Below are positions 10,156 to 20,355 of a stretch of DNA of 64,000 bases, one piece after another. How positions within the stretch are numbered: position 1 is the stretch's first letter; each line of letters opens with the position of its first letter. A model generated the notes under the pieces. That model was not told the DNA's origin and did no database searches. It worked only from the letters and a program-made list of their open reading frames with translations. The DNA comes from Aradus depressus (taxonomy: Eukaryota > Arthropoda > Insecta > Hemiptera > Aradidae): assembly GCA_963662175.1 (NCBI GenBank), contig OY759225.1, positions 14,129,601-14,193,600 on the forward strand, given 5' to 3'. A program made the position numbers and the translations under genes.

Positions 10156-10433
10156 TCTAATAAAACTCTATATCTAATAAAACTCTATTTCTAATAAAAC
10201 TCTATATCTAATAAAACTCTATATCTAATAAAACTCTATATCTAATAAAACTCTATATCTAATAAAACTCTATATCTAATAAAACTCTGTATATAATAAA
10301 ACTTTGTATCTAATAAAACTCTATATATAATAAATCTCTATATGTAATAAAACTCTATATCTAATAAAACTCTATATCTAATAAAACTCTGTATATAATA
10401 AAACTTTGTATTTAATAAAACTCTATATATAAT
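10156..10433 (+). repeat. 17-bp minisatellite (CTAATAAAACTCTATAT)
   Basis: About 16 tandem copies of CTAATAAAACTCTATAT with minor variants. The array is interrupted by a SINE and about two more copies follow at 10781-10815. Confidence 0.95.
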
Positions 10434-10780
10434 AGGTTAGGTTAGGTTTTATGACTCATGCCCGGACTTTAACTACGAGGTCATATCGCCTACTACCAGA
10501 GCGCTCTATCGTCACTCTGGTGGACATGAGCCCGACTCTACTGTGGGAGTCCTAAATTTTGCCTACCCTAAATTTTTATTCACCTAGGGCAGGGGTCTTT
10601 AACGAGTACCTGACATCGTACAGGCTCGGGACCATCGCTTAACGTCCCATCCGAAGGACGGCGTGCTTAAGTTTATTTTACCTCCCAGATAAAATAAACT
10701 AAGGGCCTCGGTCGGGCTACGAACCCACTTTCTTGAGCTCAGAAGTCAAGCACGCATACCACTGAGCTACCGGCGCCCTC
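10434..10780 (-). mobile_element. tRNA-derived SINE, full length
   Basis: In SINE orientation: GGCGCCGGTAGCTCAGTGGT (A box), a B box variant (GGTTCGTAGCC), central block, body, and a tail of AACCT pentamers. Flanking CTATATATAATA on both sides is compatible with a target duplication but is ambiguous because the target is a minisatellite. Confidence 0.95.
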
Positions 10781-10908
10781 CTATATATAATAAATCTCTA
10801 TATCTAATAAAACTCTCATGAATAAATTAACAATTTTTGTACAAACGAATTGAACAGCTTGGCATACATTACATGCAGGTTCATCTGAGTCTATACTTTG
10901 TTCGTAAC

Positions 10909-11043
10909 TCATATCATATTGTTAAAATTTTCGCTATCTTCAATATTTGATATTGTGCAATTTTCTCGCTCCTGTTTTTCAATTTTCTGTAATATCCGTT
11001 CGGCAAAGTCTGGATCATCAATTCTATCACGATTGTGAAGCAT
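10909..11043 (-). pseudogene. Possible transposase N-terminus, 44 codons
   Basis: A minus-strand frame of 44 codons starts MLHNRDRIDDPDFAERI, is acidic and helical (LQKIEKQERENC), and ends at a stop after NFNNMI. A shift into the next frame continues with EQSIDSDEPACNVC, suggesting a frameshifted longer protein. It begins about 170 bases inside the right end of the TTAA-flanked element and points inward, the position expected for a transposase start. Acidic N-termini are common in piggyBac transposases, but no catalytic motif remains, so the assignment is positional inference only. Confidence 0.4.
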
Positions 11044-11308
11044 TGTAAATTGTTCTTAAAAGACGTAAAAACTACGTAACATTTATCTCGATGTGGCGAC
11101 TAACAGATCCCAAGTATACTTACATTTCAACGAAAACTCCCCTTTCAACGACGCTAGGAGACTGCACAGATGTCTCAAGGACAAGAGTTTTTTAGACCCC
11201 ACATCGATAGTTAATATCAAATAATTGCCGGTGTAATGAATATATCATATAATATGATATCATATCACATATTATGAAATACTAAAATGTACTGATTCTC
11301 TTAGTATC

Positions 11309-11448
11309 AAAAAACGTTGTGTTCCTACAGTTTTATTTCCGACCAGAACCAATTTTCAACCTAACATCGTACAGTAGTAGACTTTGGACTTTAGGTTGTT
11401 GATAACCGGTTCTGGTCGCAAATAAATCCGTGGGAAGACAACGTTTGT
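11309..11448. repeat. P-family inverted pair (Penelope-like candidate)
   Basis: Left arm AAAACGTTGT...GACCAGAACC (11309-11350) and right arm GGTTCTGGTC...ACGTTT (11408-11448) are inverted copies of the P-family terminus with a 57-bp loop. The same terminus is found at 29.5, 35.7 and 52.6 kb. Confidence 0.65.
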
Positions 11449-11487
11449 TTCTATTATGAACGTATCGACACGTTTAGAATTATGATT

Positions 11488-11592
11488 CGGTAGGGGCTAT
11501 GTCAGACCGTCAGGGCGTAAGTCTCGTTCATGTGCATGCATGTGTGTGTGTGTTGGCTTACACACTACAAACTTGTTAAGGTTAAGATGCTT
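11488..11592 (+). repeat. Dispersed repeat U (copy 1)
   Basis: GGGGCTATGTCAGACCGTCA, GTAAGTCTCGTT and ACACACTACAAACTTGTTA recur at 14168-14291. Confidence 0.6.
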
Positions 11593-11880
11593 CAAAACCC
11601 TATAAGCACCACACACAATTCTCAGTGGAATCAGACGGAGAATCGACATGAAATTTTATATTTAAGTTCAAAACCCCATAAGGACCTACACAAACTAATT
11701 TTCCGCGATATCGAATGAAGGAAAGCAGGGGATCAGAGAAGAAGACTCGACTCAAAAAACCTAATAATTACTGATGCAATGAGAGAATCGACACAATATA
11801 TAGAAGGAGGGCGAAAATTTAATTGATTAATTCGTGCGGGGGAAGTACATTGCCGGTGATTCATCGAAAATTTTATATTT
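11593..11880 (-). repeat. E-family repeat, reverse orientation
   Basis: Contains CGACATGAAATTTTATA, two copies of the ~142-bp internal module, TTAATTGATTAATTCGTGC and GCCGGTGATTCATCG, the E order reversed. Confidence 0.65.
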
Positions 11881-11926
11881 AGTTTCTAATTACTATTTAA
11901 AAAACCAATTGTAGAAGAATGTATGT

Positions 11927-12169
11927 TTGATGATTTGTAGAGCACCGATGTTTCAACCAAGTGAAAAGAGGGTTGAAATGTGGGCAGGTCTACATGTGAT
12001 TTGCAATTCAAAAAGGCAAAGCCCCGGTGGAGTGGACCTTTGTCAAAAGCAATCAAGTCCGAGTCAACTTAACTCTACTGATGAAAGTTTGTTAAGTACC
12101 CTCTGCCCTTCTGTTAACAGTCCTCAGAAAAATTCGCATGATTGCGTCTTAAGTGTACTTCTGACTTGA
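11927..12169 (+). other. Unassigned 80-codon ORF
   Basis: An ORF starting MMICRAPMFQ with no recognised motif, no splice-site context and no repeat match in the window. It may be chance; listed because it is the only open stretch between an E repeat and a SINE. Confidence 0.15.
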
Positions 12170-12230
12170 CAGAAGGATAGCGACGATTAAATCTCTGGAT
12201 TTCAGACCTATTATTAAGTAGAAAATTATA

Positions 12231-12543
12231 GATTAGGTTTTATGACTCATGCCCGGGCTTTAACTACGAAGTTATATCACCTACTACCAAAGCGCTCTTT
12301 CGTCACTCTGGTAAATATGAGCCCGACTCTACTATGAGAATCCTAAATTTTGCCTACCCAGAATTTTTATTCACCTAGAGCAGGGGTCTCGGGATCATCG
12401 CTTAACGTCCCATCCGAAGGACGGCGTGCTTAAATTTATTTTACTTCCCAGATAAAATAAACTAAGGGCCTCGGTCGGGTTTCGAACCCACGTTCTTGAG
12501 CTCAGAAACCAAGCACACATACTACTGAGCTACCAGTGCCCTC
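12231..12543 (-). mobile_element. tRNA-derived SINE with internal deletion
   Basis: Flanked by the perfect 12-bp duplication TAGAAAATTATA (12219-12230 and 12544-12555). About 30 bp of the central block is deleted. Its tail has a single AACCTAAT-type unit. Confidence 0.95.
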
Positions 12544-12551
12544 TAGAAAAT

Positions 12552-13018
12552 TATATGTGATATGTCCATTATAGGACTTTCTTATACCAACCAGCTGAGC
12601 TCAAAATCGCTGGTTCGAAACCCGATCGAGGCCTTTACCCAAAACCCTAGGTGAATAAACGAGGCAACATTTAAGACTCCCGTTGAGTTGGGCTCATGTA
12701 CACAAGAGCAAGGAAAGAGCGCTCTGGTAAAAGGTGATGTGACCTCATAGTTAAAGGCGGAGCATGAGTCAAACTAACTGTACCAACCACACGTTTACAG
12801 ATCACCCTCTCCTCTCAAATTCATTTCACACTGGCATTATGGGGTTAAGATGCTTCGGCGTCAGCGGTTTTTTTATTCTCATTGTACAGCGATTTCTGAA
12901 AGTGACTTCCTTATAACCACCAGTAATGCGAGTATGAAGTGAATTTGAAAAGTGAGAGATTTGTAAAAGTGTGGTTGGTATAAAACAGTTCTGTCATTCC
13001 CATATCATTTATATATTT
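12552..13018. mobile_element. Palindromic MITE, family M, with nested SINE
   Basis: Left arm GGACTTTCTTATACCAACCA ... CTCAAATTCATTTCACACTG; right arm is the inverted equivalent ending TGGTTGGTATAAAACAG and CCCATATCAT. Other copies or half-copies lie at 20.9, 23.3, 41.9, 49.0, 51.3 and 62.9 kb. Confidence 0.75.
12594..12780 (+). mobile_element. SINE, internally deleted, nested in the M MITE
   Basis: Flanked by the 9-bp duplication TACCAACCA (12585-12593 and 12781-12789). B box GGTTCGAAACC is intact; the central block is lost. Its tail is AACT-type. Confidence 0.85.
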
Positions 13019-13110
13019 TTATCTAATTTTCTTTTATTATTTTTGATAAAAACTAGCAATATCAAATTTGGTTTATAATTCGTTTCTAAGCGATGCAATT
13101 TAAACATTGC

Positions 13111-13390
13111 TTTGAAACCGGCCGAGGTCCTTAGTTTATTTTGTCTGGGAGGTAAAATAAACTTAAGCACGCCGTCCTTCAGATGGAACGTTAAGCGATG
13201 GCCCCGAGCCTGTATGATGTCAGGTACTCGTTAAAGACCCCTATCCTAGGTGAATAAAAATTTTGGGGGGGACAAAATATACTCCTACTGTAGAGTCGGG
13301 CTCATGTCCACCAGAGTGACGAAAGAGCGCTCTGGTAGTAGGCGATGTGACTTCGTAGTTGAGTGTGTGAGTCATAATAACTAACTAACT
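13111..13390 (+). mobile_element. SINE, 5'-truncated
   Basis: Starts just after the B box at CCGGCCGAGG and ends TCATAATAACTAACTAAC. Moderately diverged (AACT-tail subtype). Confidence 0.85.
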
Positions 13391-13969
13391 TTGAAATATA
13401 ACCAAAGGAATTTTTTTTTCATTCTTTGAGGCTCTATAACTTTAGTCTTTTTGATCCGATCTCAAATCTAAGGACTCTCTAGTGATTGGAAATTTGATGA
13501 AAAACATTTTTGCTTGTAACCATTTTTTTGATAGAACTAATCGTTTTCGGGTAAATCAAGAAAACATCTCAACATATGTTTTTTCAAAACGATATTTCAA
13601 TTTGGATTTCGGTATGTACCTCGAAAATCGGACGATCTGCGTATGCTCATGAAATAGACGAAAATTTCACATCTTGGTCAGAAATATGATCATAAGAGAA
13701 GAATTTAGAATTCAGTTAAGTGACTCTGATCTGTTTCAAAAACATTGATCATTTCTAATTCAGTGGTTAATGTTTTGTAGAGGACTAGTAGTGTGTGTCC
13801 TAAGCTATCAGTGGAGGGTTGCTGTCCTTGATCTATACATTAAGATTGTATTGATCCATACAAATTGTATTCTGAACATGTCAACCGATAATAAATCTTC
13901 TCTTCTGGCTGAGTGTAACCAATTGCTCTACGATTTATTGTGGCAATTGTGTTATTATCAAATTTGACA
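13391..13969. repeat. Repeat V and unassigned sequence
   Basis: At 13400-13600 a block with AGAACTAATCGTTTTCGG and GATCCGATCTCAAATCTAAG is the reverse complement of a block at 20690-20870, and a weaker copy is at 62760-62900. The rest shows no gene. Confidence 0.45.
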
Positions 13970-14038
13970 GTTACACTAATATAACGAATAGTGACACTAA
14001 TATAACAAATAGTTAAACTAGTATAACAAATAGTTACT
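13970..14038 (+). repeat. 21-bp tandem repeat, three copies
   Basis: Units of the form GTTACACTAATATAACGAATA repeat three times with a few substitutions. Confidence 0.8.
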
Positions 14039-14167
14039 TTCATATATTCAAGAACAACATCCAATAGATTGTGCGAATTTTATCAAAATGTCATGAAGAC
14101 TTGATGTACACATTCTGTCATCACTGGTTGTTTAAATAATGACGTCACAGTTTAGCTTAGCTCTCTG

Positions 14168-14291
14168 TTGGGGCTATGTCAGACCGTCAGAGCGTAAGTC
14201 TCGTTGATGTGCATGCGTAAGTATGTGTGCGTGTCCGACGGTTGCGCGCGCAGCGCTCACACACTACAAACTTGTTATGCTTAAGATGCTT
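14168..14291 (+). repeat. Dispersed repeat U (copy 2)
   Basis: Shares GGGGCTATGTCAGACCGTCA and ACACACTACAAACTTGTTA with 11488-11592, plus an extra GCGCGCGCAGCGCTC segment. Confidence 0.6.
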
Positions 14292-14395
14292 CGATAGCTT
14301 AAATTTGTCACAATAAATACAATTTGTGGAAAAAAAAATAATAATATAGCAGTGTAAATCTAAAAAAAATATAATACCTATATAATATATCAATA

Positions 14396-14742
14396 GGTTA
14401 GGTTAGGTTTTATGACTCATGCCCGGGCTTTAACTACGAGGTCATATCGCCTACTACCAGAGCGCTCTTTCGTCACTCTGGTGGACATGAGCCCGTCTCT
14501 ACTGTGGGAGTCCTAAATTTTGCCTACCCTAAATTTTTATTCATCTAGGGTAGGCGTCTTTAACGAGTACCTGACATCGTGCAGGCTCGGGACCATCGCT
14601 TAACGTCCCATCCGAAGGACGGCGTGCTTAAGTTTATTTTACCTCCCAGATAAAATAAACTAAGGGCCTCGGTCGGGCTACGAACCCACGACCTTGAGCT
14701 CAGAAGTCAAGCACGCATACCACTGAGCTACCGGCGCCCTCT
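14396..14742 (-). mobile_element. tRNA-derived SINE, full length
   Basis: Complete A box to AACCT tail. The target duplication AATATATCAATA is at 14384-14395 and 14747-14758. Confidence 0.95.
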
Positions 14743-14759
14743 AAAAAATATATCAATAT

Positions 14760-15240
14760 ATTATCTGATATTATATAATATTGTTATTAATATATAATAA
14801 TAATAACTGCTGAAAATATTGATAAATAAATAATATAGGTATATGTTGTTATATTTTCACAACAAATAATATAATGTTTTTACCCCATTTCAGGAGATAC
14901 CGAACAGCTTATTTCATTTTTAAATGACAAACTTAATCTACAAATGAATACGAATCGAAGCATTTCAACATCAAAGTCGAAAACTACCATCGACGCTATA
15001 TTCTCGCGGTGTTTAGAGACACTACAATCACAGTTGTATATATCTTATTTTAGCTGTCACAAACCTATAATTTTATGTATAAAAGAAATTGAAGAATAAT
15101 AAATTTGAACGTTTAATTCCTCATACTATTTTTCTTATTGTAAGATTATATAACAAATTTTAATCAAAATCAGTGCACGACAGCTACTTTTTGAAACTAA
15201 AACAGATGTTTACACATCAATTCTCGTGAGTACCGCGTCA
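14760..15240 (+). pseudogene. Relic of a repeat-derived protein, possible endonuclease-like end
   Basis: After a polypyrimidine tract and AG (…CCCATTTCAG at about 14893) the frame reads GDTEQLISFLNDKLNL, KSKTTIDAIFSRCLETL and YISYFSCHKPIIL, ending at a stop after EIEE. An inverted copy at 32140-32512 reads TIDAVFSRYL and YISYFSYHKPIIS but is frameshifted. The ID-x-IF and S-x-H-KPI pattern resembles the end of exonuclease-endonuclease-phosphatase (EEP) nuclease domains (…SDHxPI), with Asp replaced by Tyr/Cys. That link is inference. The AG-preceded start may be a former exon. Two copies make a transposon or duplicated segment more likely than a single host gene. Confidence 0.4.
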
Positions 15241-15379
15241 CACAGACTTTCTTTTAGCCGGCTTTCGAGGTTGCCGCACAGTTGTGACTCAGTTAAGGAA
15301 CAGAAAAAACATACCTGCCTCATCCATGAAATATTAAATTGTATCACTACTCCAGCTATTCGAATTCATGTTTCTCGAT
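15241..15379. other. Short spacer with a CTCGAAAGCCGG-type fragment
   Basis: On the minus strand GGCAACCTCGAAAGCCGGC at about 15255 matches part of the CTGATGA...GAAA repeat found at 44.5, 62.1 and 63.4 kb. Confidence 0.35.
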
Positions 15380-15475
15380 TCTTTGATTTCAAAAATGAAA
15401 AATAAATTTCTTATGAATGTGTTTGTGAACACGATAACTTCCTGTTTCCCCGCGAAATTTTATATATTGTGATAT
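15380..15475 (-). repeat. E-family repeat fragment, reverse orientation
   Basis: TGTGTTTGTGAACACGATAA and GCGAAATTTTATATA match the E 3' module. Confidence 0.5.
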
Positions 15476-16110
15476 ATCGCATATCACAGACCGATTGGTA
15501 ATTATAGTTATGAGAGCGACTACGAGAAGCGCACTAGTAGGAAGATACATAAAGTGGAGGGGATGGAAATTCAAGTTGGCTCCTCGCTGAAGTGTCAGAG
15601 GAGGTAGACATTGCTCGTTGAGCTGTTGAGGTAGACAGTCTTCAGTCAGCTATCAGAGGAGGTAGTCGGTCCTCGTTCAGCTACGAGAAGAGTCAGTCCT
15701 CATTCAGCTACTAGAGGAGACAGTCATTCCTGTTGAGTGGCCGGAGGAAATAGTCATTCCGAGTTCAGCTGTTGAGCTGGGCAGTTATTCAGAGTTGAGC
15801 TATTGAGGGAGAGGACATTCATGGCTGAGCTGTAGGAGGAAGGAAACTCCTGTTTGAGCGGACGTAGGAGACCGAAGATGCTGCTGGAGGGAGATCATCC
15901 CTGCTGCCTACTTCGAAGGGACTGGAAGTTCCTCAATCTTTGTGGATCCTGGAGGAGAGACCACAGGCTTGAGTGTGGTTAGAATAAAGAAGACTTACAA
16001 GGTAACGGAATCATTTATTTTACATTTTTCTCCGACATCGAGACGAATGGCTGGCTGATCATCAATAGACACCTTCATGTTGCGGGAGTTACCAGAACAT
16101 TTAAGTCTAT
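15476..16110 (+). repeat. Degenerate GAG/CAGCT-rich repeats, possible solo LTR
   Basis: Between about 15580 and 15850 phrases such as AGGAGGTAGACA, GTTCAGCTAC and GAGCTGTTGAG recur every ~40-45 bases with heavy divergence. Downstream are an AATAAA signal (15991) and CTTACAAGGTAACGGAATC. The composition (GA-rich, few stops of interest) differs from its neighbours. A long terminal repeat is one possibility (TGTGATATA at the left, CCAGAACA at the right), but no second LTR or primer-binding site was seen. Confidence 0.3.
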
Positions 16111-16330
16111 ATAAATTATTTCATGTTTTATAGATATTTTATTCCAGATGTGCGATTATGGAGGGACGCCTCACTAATATATGTCAATAATTGTGTTAAT
16201 AAATGTATGTTGTCTTATAAATTGTTCTCTAAATTCTCTATAGCCTAGTTCACCTTCTGAGTACGCATGTTAACCCCAAAAGTAAAATCATTTTCATAGT
16301 AATTAATAAAAGTTTAAAGCCCCCAAGCAG
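16111..16330. other. Unassigned spacer
   Basis: No gene or repeat recognised. Confidence 0.3.
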
Positions 16331-16680
16331 AGATCATCTCAATATAAATTCAAAATCTTATAAGCACCACACCTGTAAATTTTCAGCGGAATCAGTTGAA
16401 GGAGAAAGGGAATTATAGGGGACTCAAAAATTCCAATAATGCATCAATGTGAAATTTTATATTTAAGTTCAAAACCCCTTAAGGACCGACACCAATTAAT
16501 TTTCCGCGATATCGATCGAAGGGAAGAAGAGACTCGACTCAAAAAACCTTTTAATTACTGATGCAATGAAAGAATCGACACAATGTATGAAACAAAGTTC
16601 TGTTTAGAAGGAGAGCGACAATTTAATTGATTAATTCGTTCGGGGAAAGTACATCGCCGGTGATTCACCAAAAAAAATAT
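16331..16680 (-). repeat. E-family repeat, reverse orientation
   Basis: Collinear with 11593-11880, including TTCCGCGATATCGATCGAAG, TTAATTGATTAATTCGTTC and GCCGGTGATTCACC. Confidence 0.7.
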
Positions 16681-17219
16681 TTTATATTATTTATTATTTT
16701 TTTAAAATTGTTATCATAAAAAAATTATGATGAGGGCAACCTCAAAAGATATAACAATAAAATACTTCTTATTACATCAGGTGATCAATATTTTCTGAAT
16801 GGTTAATACAACCTTCACTAACCTCCCTCAAGGACGTGTACTTATCGCCTCACATTTCCTTTCTTATATTGCTCGATTAATCTTCATATTACATTTATCA
16901 GCGAAATTATTCGTTTTCTATTTTTTTCTCTTGAATAAGTAGGTACATAATATATACAACAGCAATTTTCTCTGATGTTATTCAAGATGACGCAAAACTA
17001 TTCAATATAAAAAATGGTGTAACTGTAATACAAACTGTAAATATTACGAAAGGTAAATATTACAGGACTTTTTTTATGCTTATGTGGCAATAGGAACTTA
17101 TGATATACTGGAGCCATTTTTAAAGCTTAATATCTTGTAAAAGTTATGTTTCTGCACATCCTTATATTATCTAGCTTTTCAATTTGGCAAACTTATCTCC
17201 AGAGATCTATTAAAGAGAA
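16681..17219. other. Unassigned AT-rich stretch
   Basis: Contains ATGATGAGGGCAACCTC at about 16728, a fragment of the CTGATGA repeat family, and otherwise nothing recognisable. Confidence 0.3.
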
Positions 17220-17480
17220 TAGAAAAGTTGTCGGTGAATCACCGGCTATGTACTTCACCAACAAGAATTAATTAAGTTTTCGCTCTTCCTCCAAAATTAA
17301 TTAATTATTTGGCCTAAAAATATTTAACTTACATAGTGGCTCATGAATCCTCTACTTAATTTAGTGACATATTATTCATTAAATAGGTATATGAGGGTTT
17401 TGGTGTTGAGCCCCTCCCCTGAAGACTCGTTTCCCTTCGGCCGATTTTACTGAAATTTGAAAAGTACTATCCTCATGTGG
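17220..17480 (+). repeat. E-family repeat, 5' part, interrupted by element Q
   Basis: GTTGTCGGTGAATCACCGGC, TTTTCGCTCTTCCTCC, GTTGAGCCCCTCCCC and TTCGGCCGATTTTACTG are in E order and stop where the Q repeat begins. Confidence 0.7.
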
Positions 17481-18026
17481 TTACAAAATGCCGTCAGATT
17501 TCAATCGATAATAACTACGAGACTAATAATGCGATAACAACAGTTGAGGTCACAATGGATAGAGCATGTCTGTCCGTGTTTGTTGTGCAGTGTTTGTTTT
17601 GCCTGTGACGTTATCGGGCTAGTGTGGGCACCGTCGGATGATTGTTGCCAATTAGCGTTGTGTAAAATTAGAAATGAGTGTAGCATGATGACGCGTTTAG
17701 AACGTTGATTCGGGTGTCATTGTAAAGAGCTTGAGGAGCACTACTAGGACTCAAAGTGAAACAATACAAATATATGTAAAAATCGGTCTTAAATTGAAAA
17801 TTGCAAAAAAATTAAAGATGTCGTCTCATATGAATCGTAAATATGCGCAGAATTATAGAAAACGCAAATCAGAGGAAAGCTCGCATCAAAAGGAATTTAA
17901 AAAACCTAAAAAGTTTAGTGCTGAACAAATGCAAGAGCTACGGCAGCATCGAAAAGAAAATGAAAAATGATTTTATCCCGACTTTTTACAGAAAATCTAC
18001 GGCGTGGACCTTGACTACGCCTTAAT
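17481..18026 (+). repeat. Repeat Q copy 1, carrying a basic 79-codon ORF
   Basis: About 545 bp, roughly 90% identical to the inverted copy at 43468-44037. It begins GGTTACAAAATGCCGTCAG and ends CTTGACTACGCCTTAATG, with a near-palindrome GGCGTGG...CTACGCC at the 3' end. The ORF (17731-17970) starts MRSTTRTQSETIQ, is rich in Lys/Arg/Glu (YRKRKSEESSHQKEF, ELRQHRKENEK) and is conserved between the copies, which also keep the same start. Such charged N-terminal tracts are seen before helicase domains of Helitrons, but nothing in the sequence proves that. Both copies stop before any enzymatic domain. Confidence 0.6.
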
Positions 18027-18028
18027 GT

Positions 18029-18712
18029 TTTTTTTTTGTTTTTTTTGTCTTTTATTTATAAAGATACAACTGTTGCTAGGGTGCAACAACCAGCATCTAT
18101 GATGGTATTGATATGTTGGCGTGAAGGGCATGTGAGAGGAAGGCCACTCAGTGGTAGGTCCTCGGAACGAAAATTTATCTTAATTATTAGGACAAGAACA
18201 GAAAAATAAATGAATAAACAAATAAGTAAATAAAGAAATAAAATAATAAAATAAAATAAATAAACAAAAAGGAATTGAAAGACAATTTTGATGGATGGGT
18301 AAGAGAGATGATAAAAGTAAAGGAAAATAATGTAAAAAATAAAATATTATGAACGAATAGGATTAAACTGGCAGTAAGTCGCGGTTCCATCTTCTCTTCA
18401 ACCTTCGTGGGGGGTTTTGTGGTAAGTGTTGTGAAGATGAAGTACGTATTTCTGGGGTTGTAAAGTAACTGTGTGTAAAGTTTTCTAAAAAACCGTATGT
18501 AAGCAGTTTGTATTGTGTCGGGTAGAGTGTGTATCATAAGATCGTTATGAAGTGTTCTGTTGTTTATATATGGGGGCACTGTGTTATCAGTCTGAGGGTT
18601 TTTGACTGAAACGTCTGAATTTAGAAGTCCTTAGATTATTTTGAGTTGACGGTTCAGCGTGTTTCTTGTGAGACGAGTGTGAGGGTTCCATGCCAGTCCT
18701 AGGACAACACCA
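18029..18712 (-). pseudogene. Jockey-clade LINE 3' end (subfamily with CAACAACC 3' UTR)
   Basis: The minus strand contains the usual C-terminal order in broken frames, including the reverse of GGTTCCATGCCAGTCC (tail of the RT region), then a 3' UTR with CTACCACTGAGTGGCC and a terminal A-rich run at 18029-18050. Homologous sequence at 40352-41335 retains the YADD box; a shorter homologue is at 49760-50065. Confidence 0.7.
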
Positions 18713-18765
18713 AATTTCTGACCGATTACACAACTTCCCTTATAACTTCACTTGGGGAAGTAAAA
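18713..18765 (+). repeat. E-family repeat, 3' end
   Basis: ACCAAATTTCTGACCGATTA and CTTGGGGAAGTAAAAC form the E terminus with its stem-loop. Confidence 0.65.
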
Positions 18766-19279
18766 CATAACTGAGTGACCTCTCATAGTCAGAAAGTTCT
18801 CTCATTTTCGCCTCCTCCACTATAAAATTACCTTCATAATCGTTCTCAGAGAGGTAAGAGTGTCCATTTTGAGAATGCCCTTGATAGGGTGTGTCCCTGT
18901 ATAATCTACCCATCAAAGGTGGCTAAATACCTCCGCAGGTGGAAGGGCTTGCCCTTCTGGAGCCCTTCTATTTATTTTCAATTTGGAGCTCACATCCAAC
19001 CTATCTGGGATCCTCTTAGTCAACCTTCCCTCTCTCACCTTACTACCGACCACATTTCCTCAAAGATACCCTTGGCTACAATTTTCTGTTTATCTATTTC
19101 TGAGGACTCTCCATTTCCAATCTACACACCTCTCTCTTCCCATCTCCTAAAATAATAATTACTCTTGGTTATTGTAAAATAATTTGATAATAATAATAAT
19201 ATTATTATAATAATAACTTTAGTTTTTTTTTTTTTATAAAACCTTTGAAAGGTTTCCCTCTTGCGTAATTTTTTTTATT
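18766..19279. other. Unassigned stretch with an 88-codon ORF
   Basis: 18889-19155 (+) is open (starts MCPCIIYPSKVAKYL) and of higher GC than its flanks, but I recognise no motif and see no splice context. The remainder is simple-sequence TAA/TAT. Confidence 0.2.
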
Positions 19280-19447
19280 TTTTTTTTTACCTTTATTTAT
19301 TCTACAATCTGTATAAAAACAATAACAATAAGCAGAAGTGATGACTAAGATGACATGATAAAATAATAAGTCATACAAAATATTTAAAACATAATAAGAA
19401 GGAAAAAAAGAAATGAATAATACAAAATAATAGCAAACATATACAAA

Positions 19448-19481
<34 letters not shown>

Positions 19482-20010
19482 AATAAAATAAAATAAAAAA
19501 TAACTAAATAAAATAATTAAAAATATATAAGAAACTGGACGAGGACAGGAACAGTAGGACTCCAGCACACTGCCATATACCACTCTCCAACTAGTGGAGA
19601 GGGGAGGAGGCGGCGGGAGACCAGCGCTGACCCTCCCACCACACTGCCCAACCATCCACTGTCCAGCAGTGGAGGAAGACCAGGAGGCGGGGCGTCGAAA
19701 GGACAGAGAGGCGTGAGGGGAGAATCCGGTCCCTTAAAAATGGCGTATAAAGAAAAAAAAAATAGTAATAATCAAATAAAAAGAATAAATTAATAAAACG
19801 CACAAAAAAAAATAAATAATAAATAAAAAAAAGAGATAAAAAATATTAAAATTAAAAAAATATATATAAAATACAAATTAAAGTAGATCGCGAGGCCAAC
19901 GCCGCCTTAGCCTTCTTGGAGGATTGTGCGGATGGGATTGTGATAAGGATTTGGCAAGAGGATTATTGTGGAAGGAGAGGTTCGTGTGGAACGGGATTTG
20001 ATGAGGTCTT
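19280..20010 (-). pseudogene. Jockey-clade LINE, last codons plus 3' UTR
   Basis: Minus strand from 20010: FHNNPLAKSLSQSH, PPRRLRRRWPRDLL and a stop, the Jockey C-terminus. A long 3' UTR follows with a GC-rich segment (CCTCCACTGCTGGACAGT at about 19660) also present in the LINE fragment at 23773-24320, and an end TACAGATTGTAGAATAAATA shared with 9168-9268. 5'-truncated. Confidence 0.8.
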
Positions 20011-20030
20011 GCGTAAATAGGTAAAATATA

Positions 20031-20340
20031 GGTTAGGTTAGGTTTTATGACTCATACCCGGGCTTTAACTACGAGGTCATATCGCCTACTACCAGAGCGC
20101 TCTTTCGTCACTCTGGTGGACATGAGCCCGACTCTACTGTGGGAGTCCTAAATTTTGCCTACCCTAAATTTTTATTCATCTAGGGTAGGGGTCTTTAACG
20201 AGTACCTGACATCGTTCAGGCTCGGGACCATCGCTTAACGTCCCATCCGAAGGACGGCGTGCTTAAGTTTATTTTACCTCCCAGATAAAATAAACTAAGG
20301 GCCTCGGTCGGGCTACGAACCCACGACCTTGAGCTCAGAA
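20031..20340 (-). mobile_element. SINE, 5'-truncated
   Basis: Lacks the A-box part (starts at TTCTGAGCTC in its own sense). A TAAATATA-like duplication is visible: TAAAATATA at 20022-20030 and 20341-20349. AACCT tail. Confidence 0.92.
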
Positions 20341-20355
20341 TAAAATATATAAAAA

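Larger units (their letters stand above)
9801..11210 (-). mobile_element. TTAA-flanked element, piggyBac-like candidate
   Basis: The left end CTATCGAGGTG follows TTAA (9797-9800); the right end, read inward, is CTATCGATGTGGGG and is followed by TTAA (11211-11214). An inner copy GATGTGGGGTC also occurs at 9832 on the left and its complement at 11195-11205. TTAA duplication is the hallmark of piggyBac-type transposons. Inside are a short coding relic, a 17-bp minisatellite and a SINE. The ends do not start with the usual CCC, so the superfamily call is tentative. Confidence 0.5.

Noticed and set aside
10434..10450. Interstitial telomere repeat (TTAGG)
   Set aside because: Only two or three pentamers, always at the end of the SINE; explained as the SINE tail.
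18187..18579. 130-codon membrane-like protein on the minus strand
   Set aside because: Hydrophobicity comes from AT-rich LINE 3' UTR (TTT/ATT codons); it overlaps a Jockey 3' end.
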